Shown: positions 24,285 through 24,986 of the stretch, one piece after another
Position numbering within the stretch: the first letter of the stretch is position 1
Layout of the letters: each line of letters begins with the position of its first letter
Origin: UBA6912 sp041611095
GTDB lineage: Bacteria > Actinomycetota > Acidimicrobiia > Spongiisociales > UBA5794
Assembly: GCA_041611095.1 (NCBI GenBank)
Contig: JBFINP010000044.1
Span: 1 to 24,986, forward strand
Reading direction: 5' to 3'
Length of the DNA: 24,986 nt
The notes under the pieces: generated by a model
Databases searched by the model: none
The model's input: only the letters and a program-made list of their open reading frames with translations
Told to the model about the DNA's origin: nothing
Made by a program: the position numbers and the translations under genes

Positions 24285-24986
24285 TCAGCCTCTGGAGTGA
24301 AGGTCGAAGAACTCCCACATCAGGTCGGTCGCGTCGATGCTCTGCGTCGGCTGGAAGAACCCGGGGCGGTCCGTACCCGGCCAGGCATGGGCGCCGTCCT
24401 CGACGGTGTAGAGCACGACCGTCGTCCTCTCCGCACAGCCGCTCCAGGACTCGGTCACCACGTCGTCCGCAATGCGGTCGGCGGCGGCGACCGGACCGCA
24501 GACGTTGCGATCGGCCCAATCCTGGGCCCATGAGGGAACGGGTGGGAGCAGCTCGCCGGCACCGAAGTAGGGCACCACGACATCCGACGTCCCGTGGAAG
24601 GCGATGACCGCGACCGGCTGGGCCGGATCACAATCGTCTGCGACCTGGTATTGACCCGAGACGGTCCCGATCGCTGCGACCAGCTCGGCTGCCTCGCAGG
24701 CGAACCGATGGGCCATGCCGCCCCCGTTCGAGAAACCGGTCACGAACACGCTCCCCGGGTCGACGGCGACCTTCCGGGCGACATCGGCGACGATGGCCCG
24801 CAGGAATGCGACGTCACGCTCCATGCCGGCTGCCCCGGGTTGTGGATTCCAGGTGGGGATCTCGCCTCGGGCCTCCGGTTGCGCCACGACGATGCCCTCG
24901 CGTTCGGCGATCGTGGTGAATCCGCTCGCTTCGTCGTGGGCGGTGGCGTTGGAACCGAGCCCGTGGATGTCGATGACCAGCGGAGC
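24285..24986 (-). CDS. Alpha/beta-hydrolase esterase, PHB depolymerase/LpqC-like (5' end outside window)
   Basis: Serine esterase of the PHB-depolymerase/feruloyl-esterase type, usually secreted. The frame is open to the right edge, so the signal peptide and start are missing; 233 residues are visible. The oxyanion region is PLVIDIHGLGSNA, the nucleophile elbow is VTGFSNGGGMAHRFAC (G-F-S-N-G), the likely catalytic Asp is in FHGTSDVVVPY and the His in EDGAHAWPGT. Cysteines flank the core (ACEAAEL, DDCDPAQ, NVCGP, SGCAER), consistent with disulfides in an exported protein. An ATG at 24887 is internal and not the real start. Substrate cannot be told. It lies 66 bases upstream of the DUF421 gene, on the same strand. 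Confidence 0.88.
   Translation of the reverse strand, partial: APLVIDIHGLGSNATAHDEASGFTTIAEREGIVVAQPEARGEIPTWNPQPGAAGMERDVAFLRAIVADVARKVAVDPGSVFVTGFSNGGGMAHRFACEAAELVAAIGTVSGQYQVADDCDPAQPVAVIAFHGTSDVVVPYFGAGELLPPVPSWAQDWADRNVCGPVAAADRIADDVVTESWSGCAERTTVVLYTVEDGAHAWPGTDRPGFFQPTQSIDATDLMWEFFDLHSRG

Overview
The window is about 25 kb of GC-rich bacterial chromosome, densely packed with genes on both strands. A WhiB-family protein places it in the Actinobacteria. The gene set (type-B succinate dehydrogenase, short HU, acyl-CoA dehydrogenase, SCP2 protein, many actinobacterial-type ECF/lipoprotein genes) would suit a deep lineage such as Acidimicrobiia, but that rank is inference. I see no transposase, phage gene, CRISPR array, rRNA or tRNA. 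The region looks like core chromosome, with two regulatory operons as the least ordinary parts. No gene-free stretch exceeds 300 bases; the longest gaps are 16549-16800 and 7291-7516, both divergent promoter regions.

Layout. (1) 1-2325 (+): the end of a phosphate-uptake operon, pstA (cut by the window edge), pstB and phoU, followed by an acyl-CoA dehydrogenase (2358-3566) that seems to start on an ATC codon. (2) 3588-7290 (-): read right to left, whiB, a membrane-anchored protein of unknown function, tatA, then a coupled ECF sigma factor, a double-zinc-finger anti-sigma factor and an RseB-like periplasmic protein. An ECF-type promoter (GGAAC-N17-CGTT) lies just upstream of the sigma gene, which suggests autoregulation. 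(3) 7517-11425 (+): sdhC-sdhA-sdhB and an SCP2 sterol-carrier gene, ended by a strong hairpin. (4) 11523-16548: HU (-), an unrecognised multi-pass membrane protein (+), then mdh, a DUF2254 membrane protein and icd (-). (5) 16801-19330 (+): a second ECF sigma factor, a single-pass membrane protein in the anti-sigma position and a cysteine-rich lipoprotein, all linked by ATGA overlaps. (6) 19459-24986: an Mth938-like protein (+); purN-purH-folD (-), linked by 4-base overlaps; a PAP2 phosphatase (+); a DUF421 protein with a C-terminal zinc ribbon (-); and a secreted-type esterase (-) cut by the right edge.

How the genes fit together. PurN and PurH both consume 10-formyl-tetrahydrofolate, and FolD makes it, so that operon couples purine synthesis to its one-carbon supply. 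sdhCAB, mdh and icd put three TCA-cycle enzymes within 9 kb. The two ECF operons are the likeliest places for undescribed biology: one pairs a proteobacterial-style RseB sensor with an actinobacterial zinc anti-sigma factor, the other has no recognisable anti-sigma domain. A 16-base near-palindrome shared by the whiB and HU promoters hints at a common regulator.
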